56,108 nt of DNA from a virus. The first letter of the stretch is position 1, and the number at the start of each line of letters is the position of its first letter. The stretch covers positions 1 to 56,108 of IMG/VR virus record IMGVR_UViG_3300047560_001264; one strand, written 5' to 3'. The notes under the pieces were generated by a model. That model made no database searches. It was not told the DNA's origin and was given only the letters and a program-made list of their open reading frames with translations. Made by a program: the position numbers and the translations under genes. This document shows positions 21,401 through 29,415 of the stretch, piece after piece.

Positions 21401-22299
21401 CAACTAATAAGGACCTAGGTGCCAATATAACAGTAGGCGCCAATGGCGTTGTGTCAATTGCCAACTCTATTGAAACTGGCAGTGTTGGTTTCTTGAAGTA
21501 CAGTAGTCTAATAGAACAAGATGAAACTACTGTAACAGAAGGTAGCATAGCACTATCTATTAATGATTGGCAGACTTATGGCAGTGCTGGACAAAACAAT
21601 CCGACTACAACCCCGTCGGGATTTACAACTGACGGTACATGGCAGTATATTCAGTTTGGCGACTGGGACACTACTGCATTGTCGGCAATGCTACGTGGTG
21701 CTCCAGGAATGGCTATTCCAGCAACATGGGCCGACGGTAGCACAGCAAGAACTGGTTATGTATATTTAGAAGTTTTAGATTCTCAGACATTCTGGATAAC
21801 ACCTTGTGATGCTAGCGGCAATAATCCGATAGCAGGTACTTGGTACTTCCCAGCAACTATTGGCGGTACATCAACAGTTATCCCTAATAGCCTAACAGTA
21901 CATATGGGCAGTACAGACTACAAGTTTGGTGTTGATGGCAACTTGAGACTACCTAACGGTACAGTGGCCGCATACAGCGGACAGAAAACTATCATTGTCA
22001 ATGCCACAACAGCAAATCAAGATAACATCATTACTGATGCTGCCAGTGTCTATTTTGTATATCCAGAATACGGATACAATGATACACCTAATCAACTGAT
22101 TGTATTACCAGTAGATGGTCCATTAGGATCTAAGGTTAGTGTTATTAACTGCTATGGCGGAAACTTAGACTTAGTTATTGATCAAAACAACGGATACAAT
22201 ACTGTAACACTCAATACCTACGAAAATAGAGACTATGTACTGATTGAAGAACCCGGCTATGGACGCTACTGGTGGGAAACTAACAGCTACAGCTGGTAA
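18427..22299 (+). CDS. Tail fibre with Mtd-like N-terminus and two LamG-like lectin domains
   Basis: 1290 residues, ATG three bases after the previous stop. The first ~50 residues (KIQLRRDT.ANW, DDGEPGLDID, VKYGDGSTHWNQLPF) resemble the N-terminal attachment domain of the major tropism determinant family and recur in the gene at 23164. Two concanavalin/laminin-G-like domains are visible: FTLECFFYPR ... NTWHHIALVRN ... LYLDG near residues 355-480, and FSVDFWVYQK ... NTWNHLAIARV ... YANG near residues 655-800. Such domains bind glycans, so this is a strong candidate for host-surface recognition. The remainder is beta-rich. Confidence 0.75.
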   Translation: MANKIQLRRDTTANWARVNPILDDGEPGLDIDLNKVKYGDGSTHWNQLPFSGAAPQAEPNRLSNNGSHLTLNSNGSVLLESGVLLDNNSNITFPQGHVIGPGMGDLTLAGQGGVAILKTSGQSVTDTVFVGDGIAMTTARGTVQFGANLEAPGLPTHFHINKAGSFDLFLGDDSNYVKLPALSGVEVQASEDGVGVANWTFDALGKITVPRDGVITSASDFSDIAVNIANVSRSNPAVVTIVSGTSDLNNEIAVYGSKVQITSVTGNMTGALNNNYYHIKYLSGDSYELYEDEDFAVPVDSTNWDIFGGYTNRTVTSNGVTYATADPFSPGSIEFTGGAKGNAPSMTVKDAGLNISGDFTLECFFYPRQNNNYNGIMGVGSGEFVLHFGTDGALWGKFGNGIEQLSQQVSLNTWHHIALVRNISSGPSPVVTLYLDGAAITSHEVTDSALGDILTIGEGLLGNPQNFNGYMTNIRLSSVARYDIGLSSLTVPTATFTPDSDTVLLLACDNDVNPYLDTSPSPKIVQGYMAAYGTSTTTPYNTTGIDNPETKLDILNAAYIPNIYYMGQSDRVVNLDQNWTDYINVVENPTSGDTRFDRFFTLYGTSSFTNGEHYAFYRTTISPPGYSTSTPFDSAIGSISVGGGTNLTIPYSDDFQIGTRDFSVDFWVYQKDMVAYPRLFDFGSWTGGVGDSGEHLGISSEPGVLFAWLASDNYSFGVTGGMMLNTWNHLAIARVDGVVSLYANGVCYNTWTPDPAINIDMMGRDLVIGTGGDGNNYWTGYIRDFRLNVGASAFNGNFALPTDAAQATGSETKVLLNGTDSNNFAQDFSNSVVVPGSGFATLITKTGDITVGTAVPANGGDAGHLHLAAGDQVLSIAGTGDVTMPRDAEIKGYYKAESGTRFTTVVNAINDQTIYTPGYLDLPINGQTYQVTAGWTARDTHGNVATITSIIYDCPDLPPSNRATYSGSLTNYPITLSSPDYSAEVISDLKISTNKDLGANITVGANGVVSIANSIETGSVGFLKYSSLIEQDETTVTEGSIALSINDWQTYGSAGQNNPTTTPSGFTTDGTWQYIQFGDWDTTALSAMLRGAPGMAIPATWADGSTARTGYVYLEVLDSQTFWITPCDASGNNPIAGTWYFPATIGGTSTVIPNSLTVHMGSTDYKFGVDGNLRLPNGTVAAYSGQKTIIVNATTANQDNIITDAASVYFVYPEYGYNDTPNQLIVLPVDGPLGSKVSVINCYGGNLDLVIDQNNGYNTVTLNTYENRDYVLIEEPGYGRYWWETNSYSW

Positions 22300-22307
22300 G
22301 GACTAAT

Positions 22308-23135
22308 ATGATTAATAAAATAGAACTAGACAAAGTAAAGGTAGCAAGTTATCTTAAACTCGATACCTTTACTGAAGAAATCAACAAAAACTTCGAAACA
22401 CTAGCAACTGCTATAGAAGGTGTTAATATAGAAGGTGTTGTTACAATCCCAGGACCACAAGGCGACAAAGGAGAACAAGGTGAAAGAGGATTACGTGGAG
22501 AACAAGGTCCTGCTGGTCAGGACGGCAAAGATGGTAAAGATGGTGTCCACGGACAAGATGGGCTTCCAGGAATCGATGGCAAGGACGGCAAAGACGGACT
22601 TCCAGGAGCACAAGGTCCTAAAGGCGAAACCGGAGCACAAGGAGTTCAAGGCGTTCCAGGTAAAGACGGCCGAGACGGTATCAACGGAGCACCTGGTAAA
22701 GATGGTGCTCAGGGCCCCGCAGGTCCGCAAGGAGTGGCAGGACCCGCTGGTCCCCAAGGTTTAGGACTTCCTGGATATAAAGGAGTTCGCGTAGATGACG
22801 GTGTTGAAGTTACCATAGATACTATTGTTGTAAAGTTAAACACAGCAAGTCCACGCTCATTACAGTTTAAATTAACAACTGGAACTATGAACGTAAACAT
22901 TAGCGGTATTATCTACTGGACTACCAACGGTGTAGGCAACGTAGGATCTAACTACTTTCAAGGTAAAACACTAACCACAACTTGGCAACAGCCGTTTGGT
23001 TGGGATTTTCCCTGGGCTAACGACTACGCACAATATATGCTACAAGATTTAACTAACGGTAGATTCTATAGAATCACCCTAAGTATTGGGCCCGGTTACA
23101 AGGGCAACTTTATCGTCATGGAACGACTAGTATAA
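22308..23135 (+). CDS. Short collagen-like fibre protein
   Basis: 275 residues; AAGGA lies 6-10 bases before the ATG. A helical N-terminus (KIELDKVKVASYLKLDTFTE, then EINKNFETL) is followed by an uninterrupted Gly-X-Y block from about residue 48 to 155, rich in GKDGKDG and GPQG triplets. The C-terminal ~115 residues form a compact, beta-rich, aromatic domain (TTWQQPFGWDFPWANDYAQ) that could be a trimerisation or receptor-binding head. It is probably an accessory fibre alongside its two large neighbours. Reverse-strand and +1 frames here are composition artefacts of the collagen repeat. Confidence 0.75.
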   Translation: MINKIELDKVKVASYLKLDTFTEEINKNFETLATAIEGVNIEGVVTIPGPQGDKGEQGERGLRGEQGPAGQDGKDGKDGVHGQDGLPGIDGKDGKDGLPGAQGPKGETGAQGVQGVPGKDGRDGINGAPGKDGAQGPAGPQGVAGPAGPQGLGLPGYKGVRVDDGVEVTIDTIVVKLNTASPRSLQFKLTTGTMNVNISGIIYWTTNGVGNVGSNYFQGKTLTTTWQQPFGWDFPWANDYAQYMLQDLTNGRFYRITLSIGPGYKGNFIVMERLV

Positions 23136-23137
23136 CA

Positions 23138-23145
23138 AATAAATA
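23138..23145 (+). promoter_or_regulatory. Late promoter octamer (AATAAATA)
   Basis: One mismatch from TATAAATA, 19 bases before the ATG at 23164, with a GGAG ribosome site in between. Confidence 0.5.
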
Positions 23146-23163
23146 AGATATCGGAGATATTAA

Positions 23164-24771
23164 ATGTCAAGCAAAATTCAACTAAGACGCGATACATCAT
23201 CAAACTGGACCGCGACAAATCCTATACTAGCCCAAGGCGAGCCGGGATTAGAAACAAACACAAATAAAGTCAAGTACGGTGACGGCACAACACGCTGGAA
23301 CTTACTGGACTATGCCGCAGGTGGTTCCGCAGCCGCCGGCGACTTTACTACAGGTTTTGAAGACGGTGTAGATGATAAAACTTATCACCTAGTTCGTGTA
23401 CAAGGTAAGAAAGAGTTTGACTTCCGTACAGAAGGTTATATGAAGATTGATATCACTATCACAGAAGCTATGCTTGTTGATATTGGTAACGGCAACTTGA
23501 CATTTAATGCTACAGATACTCCAGAAATCGCTGATGTATGGTTGACAAACACTCGTGGCAATAACATTAACTTCTACATGAAGAGCGACTACGAAACAGG
23601 AAACTACAGCAACTGGTATAACGGATTAACTAATCCAGCCGATGGTATATATGTAACTCCTGCTCCTGTACCGTTTAACGTCGGTGATCAAATCGTTTGT
23701 AAGTACTGGTCGGAAGGTACTACCTATACTGGCAGTTATTATGACAACAACGGTTGGTACTATCCAGATACAACTAGCTCAGGACCTAGCAACGAAGTAA
23801 CTATTAATGTTACATATACTCCTTGGCTAGGCGACGGAAGCCCTGGTACAACACTATATGATTTGGCAGATCCAGCACTACTATCTAAACACAGTTTAGA
23901 TTTCCAATCAACTAGTGATTATGCCAGCAATCTACGCAACATCACTAACATTGTCGATAACAACGATGGAACACTGACATTTACATTTGATGGTGTTCCT
24001 ATCCAAACAAATGCTATTACACTAACTACATTCCAGTTTACCGCAGTTGATACACAAGAAAATAATTGGTACTTGACTATCCCTAATGCGATTTATCCAA
24101 CATTTAACACTGACTGTATGAATCCGTACGATGCTCAATACTATACCAACAATATCGCACAAAGTGGTACAGTAACTATCAACGGTGGTGACCCAATAGT
24201 GTTTTACTGGTATGGCAACAGTGACGGCAACAACGGTAACTTCTGGATTAATAAAGCCGATGGCAGTTGGACTTACAACCAAGGTGACACCATTGTAGTT
24301 AACTTTTACAAACATACTACATTAATCACCATTAATACCTATCGTCCAGATAACGCACAGTATAACTGGAACAACGGTTACAAGTGGTTTGACTGGAAAG
24401 ATGACATTGCTACAGAATATAGCCCAGGTCGTGGCAATGGTATAGCAGGCGGTCAAGGACAGTTGTACATGGTAGGATTCAAGGCACCTGGACAAAATGG
24501 TAACGGTGGCGCTAACACAAGTTTAATAACACAGTTTGGTTGGGCAGGACTAGGTAACTATCAACGCAGCCCATACGATCCTTATACACAAGATAATGCT
24601 GATAACAAAGGTTCTTACGGTTGCTATCCGATGAACAACTTTGATGACAATGGTATTGTATTCTATAACAATAATACTGACAACGATTGGAGTCAAAGTT
24701 GGAAGATCCGTATTGTCTATAGATTTGATCTAATTATTGGCGCTGAAGACAACAGCTGGTTCGATTGCTAA
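23164..24771 (+). CDS. Tail fibre with Mtd-like N-terminal module
   Basis: 535 residues; GGAG precedes the ATG. The first 55 residues (KIQLRRDTSSNWTATNPILA, then NKVKYGDGTTRWNLLDYA) are clearly homologous to those of the 1290-residue fibre at 18427, suggesting interchangeable tips on a common anchor. The rest is Asn/Tyr/Trp-rich (for example YDNNGWYYPDTTS, WNNGYKWFDWKDD), consistent with a carbohydrate-contacting beta domain, but no named fold is recognised. A late-type octamer lies just upstream, so it may be expressed separately from the upstream fibres. It ends one base before the pirin-like gene. Confidence 0.7.
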   Translation: MSSKIQLRRDTSSNWTATNPILAQGEPGLETNTNKVKYGDGTTRWNLLDYAAGGSAAAGDFTTGFEDGVDDKTYHLVRVQGKKEFDFRTEGYMKIDITITEAMLVDIGNGNLTFNATDTPEIADVWLTNTRGNNINFYMKSDYETGNYSNWYNGLTNPADGIYVTPAPVPFNVGDQIVCKYWSEGTTYTGSYYDNNGWYYPDTTSSGPSNEVTINVTYTPWLGDGSPGTTLYDLADPALLSKHSLDFQSTSDYASNLRNITNIVDNNDGTLTFTFDGVPIQTNAITLTTFQFTAVDTQENNWYLTIPNAIYPTFNTDCMNPYDAQYYTNNIAQSGTVTINGGDPIVFYWYGNSDGNNGNFWINKADGSWTYNQGDTIVVNFYKHTTLITINTYRPDNAQYNWNNGYKWFDWKDDIATEYSPGRGNGIAGGQGQLYMVGFKAPGQNGNGGANTSLITQFGWAGLGNYQRSPYDPYTQDNADNKGSYGCYPMNNFDDNGIVFYNNNTDNDWSQSWKIRIVYRFDLIIGAEDNSWFDC

Positions 24772-24772
24772 T

Positions 24773-25441
24773 ATGATCAAAAAACGCCCTGCTAACACTA
24801 GAGGCGTTATTGATAAGAAAGGTTCTATATTAAGTTATAGGACCTTTCATTTTCAAGAGTACTTCAACTTTGACTATATGAACTTTGGAGCATTGGAAAC
24901 CATCAATGACGATCGTGTAGAACCTGGATACCATGTTGGTAGACACAAACACACCAACAGAGAAATCTTTGGTTATGTTGTAGACGGGCCGTGCTATCAC
25001 ATTGATGACACACGGACCATAGAAATACCTTCAGGTGCTGTACAACGTATGAGCTCAGGATCAGGTATGTTTCACAGCGAAGGCAATGCCAGTGATAAAC
25101 CTGTGCGCTACTTACAGCTATGGATTCGCAGTGATGAAAAGGATGCAGCCCCTAACTACGGTTGGCATCAGTTTACTCGTGAAGATAAGTTAAACAAGTT
25201 CTGCGATATCACAGCCGAACTACCTATTAGAGCAGATGCCCGTTTATTAGCTGGTATTTTTACAGAATCATTTAACTACACACTTAATGATGCACGTAGA
25301 TACTATCTTTACGTTGTTAAAGGCACTGGGACAGTTAATGGCGACACTTTCATAGAAGGAGATGGGTATGCGTTTACTAACGAAACTCAGCTGAGTATTA
25401 CTAGCGTAGATAGTGAGATTTTGTTGTTCGATTTGAGATAA
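24773..25441 (+). CDS. Pirin-like cupin protein
   Basis: 222 residues from ATG 24773, immediately after a fibre gene; the frame is open upstream but has no plausible start there. The N-terminal half matches the pirin/quercetinase-type bicupin: YHVGRHKHTNREIFGYVVDG, then CYHIDD, PSGAVQRMSSGSGMFHSEGN and RYLQLWI. The His-x-His and Glu/His positions are the usual cupin metal ligands. Cellular pirins are iron-binding and have varied roles, so the reaction here cannot be told. A pirin inside a tail-fibre operon is unusual; it might modify or chaperone a fibre, or be cargo from the host. A 13-bp hairpin lies inside the gene at 24817-24848. Confidence 0.75.
   Translation: MIKKRPANTRGVIDKKGSILSYRTFHFQEYFNFDYMNFGALETINDDRVEPGYHVGRHKHTNREIFGYVVDGPCYHIDDTRTIEIPSGAVQRMSSGSGMFHSEGNASDKPVRYLQLWIRSDEKDAAPNYGWHQFTREDKLNKFCDITAELPIRADARLLAGIFTESFNYTLNDARRYYLYVVKGTGTVNGDTFIEGDGYAFTNETQLSITSVDSEILLFDLR
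24817..24848. other. Long intragenic hairpin in the pirin-like gene
   Basis: GAAAGGTTCTATA (24817-24829) pairs with TATAGGACCTTTC (24836-24848): 13 base pairs with a single T-G wobble and a 6-base loop. It begins 44 bases after the start codon. No T tract follows, so it does not look like a terminator. Confidence 0.6.
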
Positions 25442-25444
25442 ATA
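25437..25444 (+). promoter_or_regulatory. Late promoter octamer (GATAAATA)
   Basis: One mismatch from TATAAATA, overlapping the stop codon of the pirin-like gene and 18 bases before the ATG at 25463. Confidence 0.55.
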
Positions 25445-25462
25445 CACAAAAGAGATTAAATT

Positions 25463-27769
25463 ATGGCATTAAACGTGTGGACCCAGCCTTCTGGATACTC
25501 ACTGGGCACATTCCCAGAGCGAAATCACATTGATATTCAACTTCCAGTGTTGATGGGCACAGGTGCGTCTTTTAATGTTATTTCAGGTGCATTGCCAAAT
25601 GGGCTTTTCATCATTGGAGAAAGTATCCAAGGAAGTCCATACGTTGACGATAACGTACTGGATTATGAGTTCTGTATCAGAGCATCAAATGTTGATGGGT
25701 TTTCAGATAGAACATTCACTATGCAAATTAGCAATGTTGCTGTTCCTGAATTTATAACCCCAGCTGGGGAGTTACCAGTGGGTGTTCATAAACAATTCTA
25801 TGTTTTAGATGGTAGTTACATGAGCTATCAGATTGAAGCACTGGATATGAACCCAGTTGCAACACAAACATTAAGTTTTTATATAGATAATAATGGTGGA
25901 ACATTACCACCAGGTATTACACTGTCAGAATCAGGATTATTAAATGGTTTTGTGGGACCTGCTCTTGTGGCACCGTTTGGATCTCCACACGTTTTTACAA
26001 TGTCATACGACTTTATAGTCACAGTGACAGATGGTATTAACTTCAATTATAGAACATTTGAAATTTTTGTTGCAGATCCTGATGCATTTAGAGCTGACTC
26101 GACGATGCGTGATGGGTTGGCTGGTAAATTTACATCCGATTCAACATTCTTGCAACAACCAGTATGGTTAACCGACAGCAATTTGGGTACTCATAGAGCA
26201 AATAACTATTTGACTATTCCTGTTGCATTGTATGACAGTCAAAGCACTACTTACCGCCTAGAAGCAACTAATATGGAAATGTATGCATCCACTTTCCAAG
26301 TTGCAAACACTGACAATCACGCAGGTAGCTTATACTTGACCATCACAAATGCATCAACTGCGCCAACTGCTGGACAATATTTTACCTTCCTAAACTATCT
26401 TGACATCAATGATAGCACTGTATACAGAATCTACTCAGTTGAAACTATCACGGATGGATATAGACTGCGTTTAACAACACCATTGTTATATGATATTGAT
26501 AATGGATTTACATTCTACATTGGTTCACTGAGCAGCTTGCCACCAGGCATGAGCTTTGACGTGATTACTAGTGAAGTATATGGTCGAGTTCCATACCAAC
26601 CAGCAATTACAACTGAATATAAGTTTACAATTACAGCTATTAGGGCATACGTACTGAGTAGCGAAACCGCCGTATCATCTAGAACATTTACTATTGACTT
26701 ATTGGGCGATATTACTAGTGAAATTATTTGGAATAGTTCAAGTACACTGGGTCCATTAGATGCTGATTACGTTTCTACTTTAAGTTTAGATGCCACTAGT
26801 TCAATTCCACAGGCAATTGTAATTTATGAACAAGTTGGTGGAACATTGCCACCAGGTTTATCGTTGAGTTACGATGGTGAATTAATCGGATCAGTACCAC
26901 AATACTATAACGACATAACTGGTGAGCTTGGTTTGATTACATTTGATGGTGGTACTACTGTTTTTGATAATAACACAACTACATTTGACAGATCATTTAA
27001 GTTTACAGTATCTGCAACAGACCAATATCAATATAGCGCAAAATCTAAAGAGTTTACTATCTTAATTGATACACCGAATGCAGTACATTACAGTAATATC
27101 TATGCAAAGCCATTCTTGGATGCTAATCAACGAGATTACTGGTCATCGTTTATTACTGACACTAGTATTTTCACACCAAGTAAAATTTACAGAGTCAACG
27201 ACCCCGCTTTTGGTGTGCAAACAAATTTACGCATGATGGTTTTTGGTGGCATTCAAACACAAAGCCTATCAACGTATGCAATTGCGATGGAAAATGGGTT
27301 TAAACGCAAGCAATTCTATTTTGACTCCATTAAGACAGCAGTGGCCGTTGATCCTGAAACTGGTGAATCAGTATACGAGGTCATTTACGCACAATTAAGC
27401 GATCCACTTGAACCAAATGGTACTAAGATAGCATCTAGCAATACTTTCAATGGCCAAACTTACTACACTAACAGCATTTCAAATTGGCGTGAGCACTTGT
27501 TTAATACTGGATTATCAGAAAGAAATTATCTACCATTATGGATGCGTACAATCCAGCCAGGAACAAAAGAAGAAATTGGATTTATTCCAGCAGTGCCACT
27601 TTGTTATTGCAAAGTTGGACACTCAACCGACATAATGTTGAACATCAACAATACTAACTTTGATTTTAGCAACATTGACTTTACAATTGAGAGATTTATC
27701 ATAGATTCCGTAACAGGAAGTGTGGGTGATAAATATCTCGTATTTAGAAACGACAGGACAACACTATGA
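25463..27769 (+). CDS. Tail/baseplate structural protein with putative Ig-like domains
   Basis: 768 residues. The N-terminus (MALNVWTQPSGYSLGTFPER) is of a kind I associate with structural proteins of T4-like aquatic phages. Several segments follow the putative-Ig (He_PIG) pattern: GALPNGLFIIGESIQGSP, GTLPPGITLSESGLLNG, SSLPPGMSFDVITSEVYGRV and GTLPPGLSLSYDGELIGSV, each an ~90-100-residue beta-sandwich unit. Such domains are common on phage surfaces and can bind carbohydrates weakly. The C-terminus (NINNTNFDFSNIDFTIERF) may be an assembly domain. A late octamer precedes the gene, and its stop overlaps the next start as ATGA, so the two products may be partners. Confidence 0.75.
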   Translation: MALNVWTQPSGYSLGTFPERNHIDIQLPVLMGTGASFNVISGALPNGLFIIGESIQGSPYVDDNVLDYEFCIRASNVDGFSDRTFTMQISNVAVPEFITPAGELPVGVHKQFYVLDGSYMSYQIEALDMNPVATQTLSFYIDNNGGTLPPGITLSESGLLNGFVGPALVAPFGSPHVFTMSYDFIVTVTDGINFNYRTFEIFVADPDAFRADSTMRDGLAGKFTSDSTFLQQPVWLTDSNLGTHRANNYLTIPVALYDSQSTTYRLEATNMEMYASTFQVANTDNHAGSLYLTITNASTAPTAGQYFTFLNYLDINDSTVYRIYSVETITDGYRLRLTTPLLYDIDNGFTFYIGSLSSLPPGMSFDVITSEVYGRVPYQPAITTEYKFTITAIRAYVLSSETAVSSRTFTIDLLGDITSEIIWNSSSTLGPLDADYVSTLSLDATSSIPQAIVIYEQVGGTLPPGLSLSYDGELIGSVPQYYNDITGELGLITFDGGTTVFDNNTTTFDRSFKFTVSATDQYQYSAKSKEFTILIDTPNAVHYSNIYAKPFLDANQRDYWSSFITDTSIFTPSKIYRVNDPAFGVQTNLRMMVFGGIQTQSLSTYAIAMENGFKRKQFYFDSIKTAVAVDPETGESVYEVIYAQLSDPLEPNGTKIASSNTFNGQTYYTNSISNWREHLFNTGLSERNYLPLWMRTIQPGTKEEIGFIPAVPLCYCKVGHSTDIMLNINNTNFDFSNIDFTIERFIIDSVTGSVGDKYLVFRNDRTTL

Positions 27770-28359
27770 GCCAAATTGACACAAGCGGAATTGACGCTAC
27801 ATTCCCAGTAGCTGGGCGAGATAACGACAGCCGTGGGTTTAACGATAACTTTAGCGAAATCAAATCCGCATTATCTATCGCAGCTACTGAAATTAGTGAT
27901 ATCCAAGCCAAGGCCGTATTCAAATCAAAGCTAACAGAAAATTCATCATTAGACAATGACATGAATGGAAACTTGATTAAGAATGGTCAGTTTTCACAAC
28001 TTAGTCCTGTTTTTGCAGACCGTGGACAAACAATCACTACATCAACTGATAACCTCGTTGACCTCGATCTTGGCCCAGTACATAAGTTCGTTCTAAATGA
28101 TTCATCAAATGGTTACAATTTTATCTTTGGAAATTGGAGTCAAAATGACAATCAAGTTTCTCAAGTAAGATTAATTCTAGTTGGTGAGTCATCAACTTTG
28201 AGAACAGCAACATTTACAAGAACTGACGGTGGACATAACTATTTTGAAGTTGGCTTCCCATCGCCATTACAGGTATCTAGTACAAAAATGGTGGTCATTG
28301 ATGCTTGGACCGTTGACAAAGGTGATCACGTATACTTTAACGTTGTGGGAACTTACTAA
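27766..28359 (+). CDS. Fibre- or baseplate-associated structural protein
   Basis: 197 residues; start overlaps the previous stop (ATGA). The N-terminal segment (FPVAGRDNDSRGFNDNFSEI) carries the same NDNF-E signature as the N-termini of the fibre proteins at 3959 and 15583, suggesting a common attachment module. The C-terminal ~120 residues are beta-rich (GYNFIFGNWSQNDNQVSQV) and may form a small head domain. It closes the fibre region and is coupled to the next small gene through TAATG. Confidence 0.65.
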   Translation: MSQIDTSGIDATFPVAGRDNDSRGFNDNFSEIKSALSIAATEISDIQAKAVFKSKLTENSSLDNDMNGNLIKNGQFSQLSPVFADRGQTITTSTDNLVDLDLGPVHKFVLNDSSNGYNFIFGNWSQNDNQVSQVRLILVGESSTLRTATFTRTDGGHNYFEVGFPSPLQVSSTKMVVIDAWTVDKGDHVYFNVVGTY

Positions 28360-28589
28360 TGCATCCATTATCTGGTGATTTATCAGTATTCAAGGATTCT
28401 GAATTGGAATCTAAAATACAATACTTGACTAACAAGTACTTTCAAACACATAATATGGAAGTGCGTAATCAAATGGCAGCATTATTAGAAGACTACAATA
28501 CAGAATTGAGCAAACGCAGGCAAGAACAGCTCAAGAAAATGATGGACAGCCGCGATAAATCGCTTGACAAACTCATCAAGGTAGACTAA
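28359..28589 (+). CDS. Small conserved helical protein of unknown function
   Basis: 76 residues, ATG overlapping the previous stop. It is highly charged and predicted to be a helical hairpin (FKDSELESKIQYLTNKYFQT ... EDYNTELSKRRQEQLKKMMD) with heptad-like spacing, so a coiled-coil dimer is likely. It resembles small conserved proteins of T4-like aquatic phages, but I do not know a function. Its overlap with the fibre-associated gene suggests co-translation; the next gene follows after 10 bases. Confidence 0.65.
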   Translation: MHPLSGDLSVFKDSELESKIQYLTNKYFQTHNMEVRNQMAALLEDYNTELSKRRQEQLKKMMDSRDKSLDKLIKVD

Positions 28590-28599
28590 AATATAGGCT

Positions 28600-29100
28600 A
28601 TGCGCCTAGATCCGTTTAGTAATCCTATATTCAACGAACAAGATTTATTTGATGCCATGTACAATGGACATCAGCTAACCAGCGACATGTTTGTCGACAT
28701 TAGCGACAACGTTTCTAAATTAGAAAAGAGTTCCAATTTACAATTTTGGCTACCTCTGGACGAATACGATCTCCCATTACCAGAATATGATGCTGCAATG
28801 CAGGCAGATTGGTTCATGCCTGACGAATATAAGAATATGGACATCGAGGCTTATCTAGTAAGCGTGTGTCCAAAAGAAAACTATGAACGGCTCATAGAAG
28901 AACTCCAAGAATTCCGTAATCGAAATATGTTAGACCTTTTGAGATGGTTAAAGTATTTCGTAGATACTATGCAAAAAGAAGGCATCGTTTGGGGAGTAGG
29001 ACGTGGTAGTAGCGTAGCAAGTTATGTGCTCTTTTTACTTGAAATTCACATGATAGATCCGTTAAAATATAATTTAGACTGGCGGGAATTTTTAAGATAA
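28600..29100 (+). CDS. DnaE-like fragment (DNA polymerase III alpha-type motif)
   Basis: 166 residues. The C-terminal part reads GVGRGSSVASYVLFLLEIHM followed by IDPLKYNLDWREFLR, strikingly like the GRGS-A-SLV-Y-LGIT-IDPL-F-L-FERFL segment of bacterial DnaE polymerases. The rest of DnaE (PHP domain, Asp triad, fingers) is absent, and no flanking frame restores it, so this is a stand-alone short protein rather than a broken polymerase. The N-terminal ~100 residues are acidic and not recognised. Since the phage has its own family B polymerase, this fragment might act as a nucleotide- or polymerase-binding factor; that is inference. It lies 10 bases after the preceding gene. Confidence 0.65.
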   Translation: MRLDPFSNPIFNEQDLFDAMYNGHQLTSDMFVDISDNVSKLEKSSNLQFWLPLDEYDLPLPEYDAAMQADWFMPDEYKNMDIEAYLVSVCPKENYERLIEELQEFRNRNMLDLLRWLKYFVDTMQKEGIVWGVGRGSSVASYVLFLLEIHMIDPLKYNLDWREFLR

Positions 29101-29124
29101 GTATGTATATTAACGGAGAATGCC

Positions 29125-29415
29125 ATGGCATCTAAATTACCTCAATCAGTATATCGTACAGCAAAGGGCGTACACATTGATATGCTAAAACTTATCAACC
29201 AAAATGAAATGACTATTGCCGTGGGCAATATGGGTGTTAACGCCCGTGGTGATAAGATTGGACCAGGTGGTCAAATTATTAGCAAGCGTGAAGAAATCGT
29301 AGGAACTGGTATTCCAAACCAAGTTGAAACAAAACCAGTTATTGCAGAAACACCTGTAGTAAAACAGGCATCTAAGAAAGATGTAAAAGATATGGACCCA
29401 GAAGGCAACGAATGA
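29125..29415 (+). CDS. Conserved phage protein of unknown function
   Basis: 96 residues; GGAG precedes the ATG. A recognisable core (YRTAKGVHIDMLKLINQNE, then AVGNMGVNARGDKIGPGGQI) is followed by a Pro/Val/Lys-rich flexible tail. The NARGD-x-GPGG pattern recurs in small proteins of aquatic T4-like phages as far as I remember, but no function is established. The stop overlaps the start of the co-chaperonin gene (ATGA), so its product may be made in step with it, for example a capsid or neck component needing folding help; this is speculative. Confidence 0.6.
   Translation: MASKLPQSVYRTAKGVHIDMLKLINQNEMTIAVGNMGVNARGDKIGPGGQIISKREEIVGTGIPNQVETKPVIAETPVVKQASKKDVKDMDPEGNE

Noticed and set aside
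22435-22764. Second plus-strand frame in the short collagen-like gene
   Set aside because: A +1 shadow of the Gly-X-Y block with Lys/Gln composition and no start signal.
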